Source of the DNA: an uncultured Paracoccaceae bacterium
GTDB taxonomy: Bacteria > Pseudomonadota > Alphaproteobacteria > Rhodobacterales > Rhodobacteraceae
Direction: 5' to 3'
NCBI GenBank assembly: GCA_947492825.1
Contig: CANLNT010000004.1
Coordinates: forward strand, 1 to 38,088
Length of the DNA stretch: 38,088 nt
In this document: positions 37,732 to 38,088 of the stretch, piece by piece
How the letters are laid out: every line of letters starts with the position of its first letter
How positions within the stretch are numbered: the stretch's first letter is position 1
Made by a program: the position numbers and the translations under genes
The notes under the pieces: model-generated
What the model was told of the DNA's origin: nothing
Seen by the model: only the letters and a program-made list of their open reading frames with translations
Databases searched by the model: none

Positions 37732-38011
37732 GCGGTCCCCTTAAGACCCCGGCCGCTTGGGTCCCATCTGCGGCCCCGGATCATCGCTCATTTAGCCTGA
37801 TGGCCCGGGATGCGTCCAGCCGTCGCCCCCCGGGGGGGGCTGTTTTCTGCGGGCTTGTGCCCTTTTCACCCCGCCACCGGTGGTCCGGTTCGAAAACCGT
37901 TCAAATCCAAGATGTCCGCAGTTGAATGAAATCCGTCCCAAGGGCCGCCCCGCTGCCGCATTTGGGTCACGCAGCCACCCCAGCCCTGCACCACATCAAG
38001 CCCAACGCCTC
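37732..38011. promoter_or_regulatory. Divergent intergenic region across the circle junction
   Basis: With bases 1-28 this forms a gap of 308 bp between the dehydratase gene (minus) and the large RTX gene (plus), so it should hold both promoters. No confident -35/-10 pair is visible. It contains GGCCGC/GCGGCC arms (37751-37775), a C6G8 tract (37826-37839) followed by TGTTTT that could form a G-rich structure or a terminator-like hairpin in the RTX leader, and CGGTT-CGAA-AACCG (37886-37899). A second G-run leads into the junction repeat. No gene is seen. Confidence 0.5.
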
Positions 38012-38088
38012 GGGGGGGGGCGTGCCTTGGGGTTGTTGGATGTCAGAGTTGAATTTTGTCACCCGTGTCACGCTGCCTGCGGCGGCGG
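38012..38088. repeat. Terminal direct repeat, copy 2 (circle overlap)
   Basis: Exact copy of bases 1-77. The ATG at 38040 is the same start codon as that at 29, so this is not a second, truncated RTX gene. Confidence 0.95.

Noticed and set aside
38040-38088. Second, truncated RTX gene at the window end
   Set aside because: Identical to bases 29-77; it is the overlap of the circular sequence.

Overview
The window is a complete circular replicon read once round with a short overlap. Bases 1-77 are repeated exactly as 38012-38088, so the circle is 38,011 bp and the real sequence ends at 38011. It carries its own replication and partition block (repA, parA, parB, two parS-like palindromes, an iteron/DnaA-box origin), so it is a plasmid. 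The RepA type (replication initiator protein A family), the GC-rich codon use, the RTX proteins and the DUF2793 protein all point to an alphaproteobacterium of the Rhodobacteraceae (roseobacter group). I see no transposase, integrase, relaxase, type IV secretion gene, toxin-antitoxin pair, resistance gene, transcription regulator, tRNA or rRNA. Genes are tightly packed and often overlap by 4 bp.

Layout. 29-3127: a large RTX protein with a seven-repeat, propeller-like head. 3131-5965 (minus): a CAP-domain RTX protein, then a sugar-nucleotide reductase and the initiating polyprenyl-phosphate sugar-1-phosphate transferase. 6145-7266 (minus): a Wza-type outer-membrane export lipoprotein. 7483-11594 (plus): UDP-galactopyranose mutase, a galactofuranosyltransferase-like GT2, KpsE-type and KpsT-type export proteins. 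11594-15414: parS/parB/parS/parA, origin, repA. 15411-16406 (minus): DUF2793 protein. 16565-23783 (plus): FkbH-like, FkbM-like methyltransferase, serralysin-type RTX protease, DUF4422-GT8 glycosyltransferase, sulfotransferase. 23898-25055 (minus): UDP-sulfoquinovose synthase. 25232-27260 (plus): a second epimerase/dehydratase and a SAM methyltransferase. 27261-28016 (minus): Stf0-like sulfotransferase. 28091-34512 (plus): two large multidomain glycosyltransferases and the KpsM-type permease. 34493-37731 (minus): phosphomannomutase family enzyme and WbpM/PglF-type 4,6-dehydratase.

How it fits together (inference). Nearly everything outside replication serves one surface polysaccharide and a set of secreted RTX proteins. 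WbpM-type dehydratase plus reductase would make a UDP-2-acetamido-2,6-dideoxyhexose (QuiNAc or FucNAc), which the small transferase loads onto undecaprenyl phosphate. Four glycosyltransferase polypeptides extend it with galactofuranose (from Glf), mannose or glucose (from the mutase) and possibly sulfoquinovose (from SqdB). Two sulfotransferases and two methyltransferases decorate it, and KpsM/KpsT/KpsE/Wza export it without Wzx/Wzy. The three RTX proteins need a type I secretion system that is not on this replicon. The plan resembles the biofilm plasmids known from roseobacters, but the rhamnose (rml) operon typical of those is absent and the sugar set is sulfur-rich instead.
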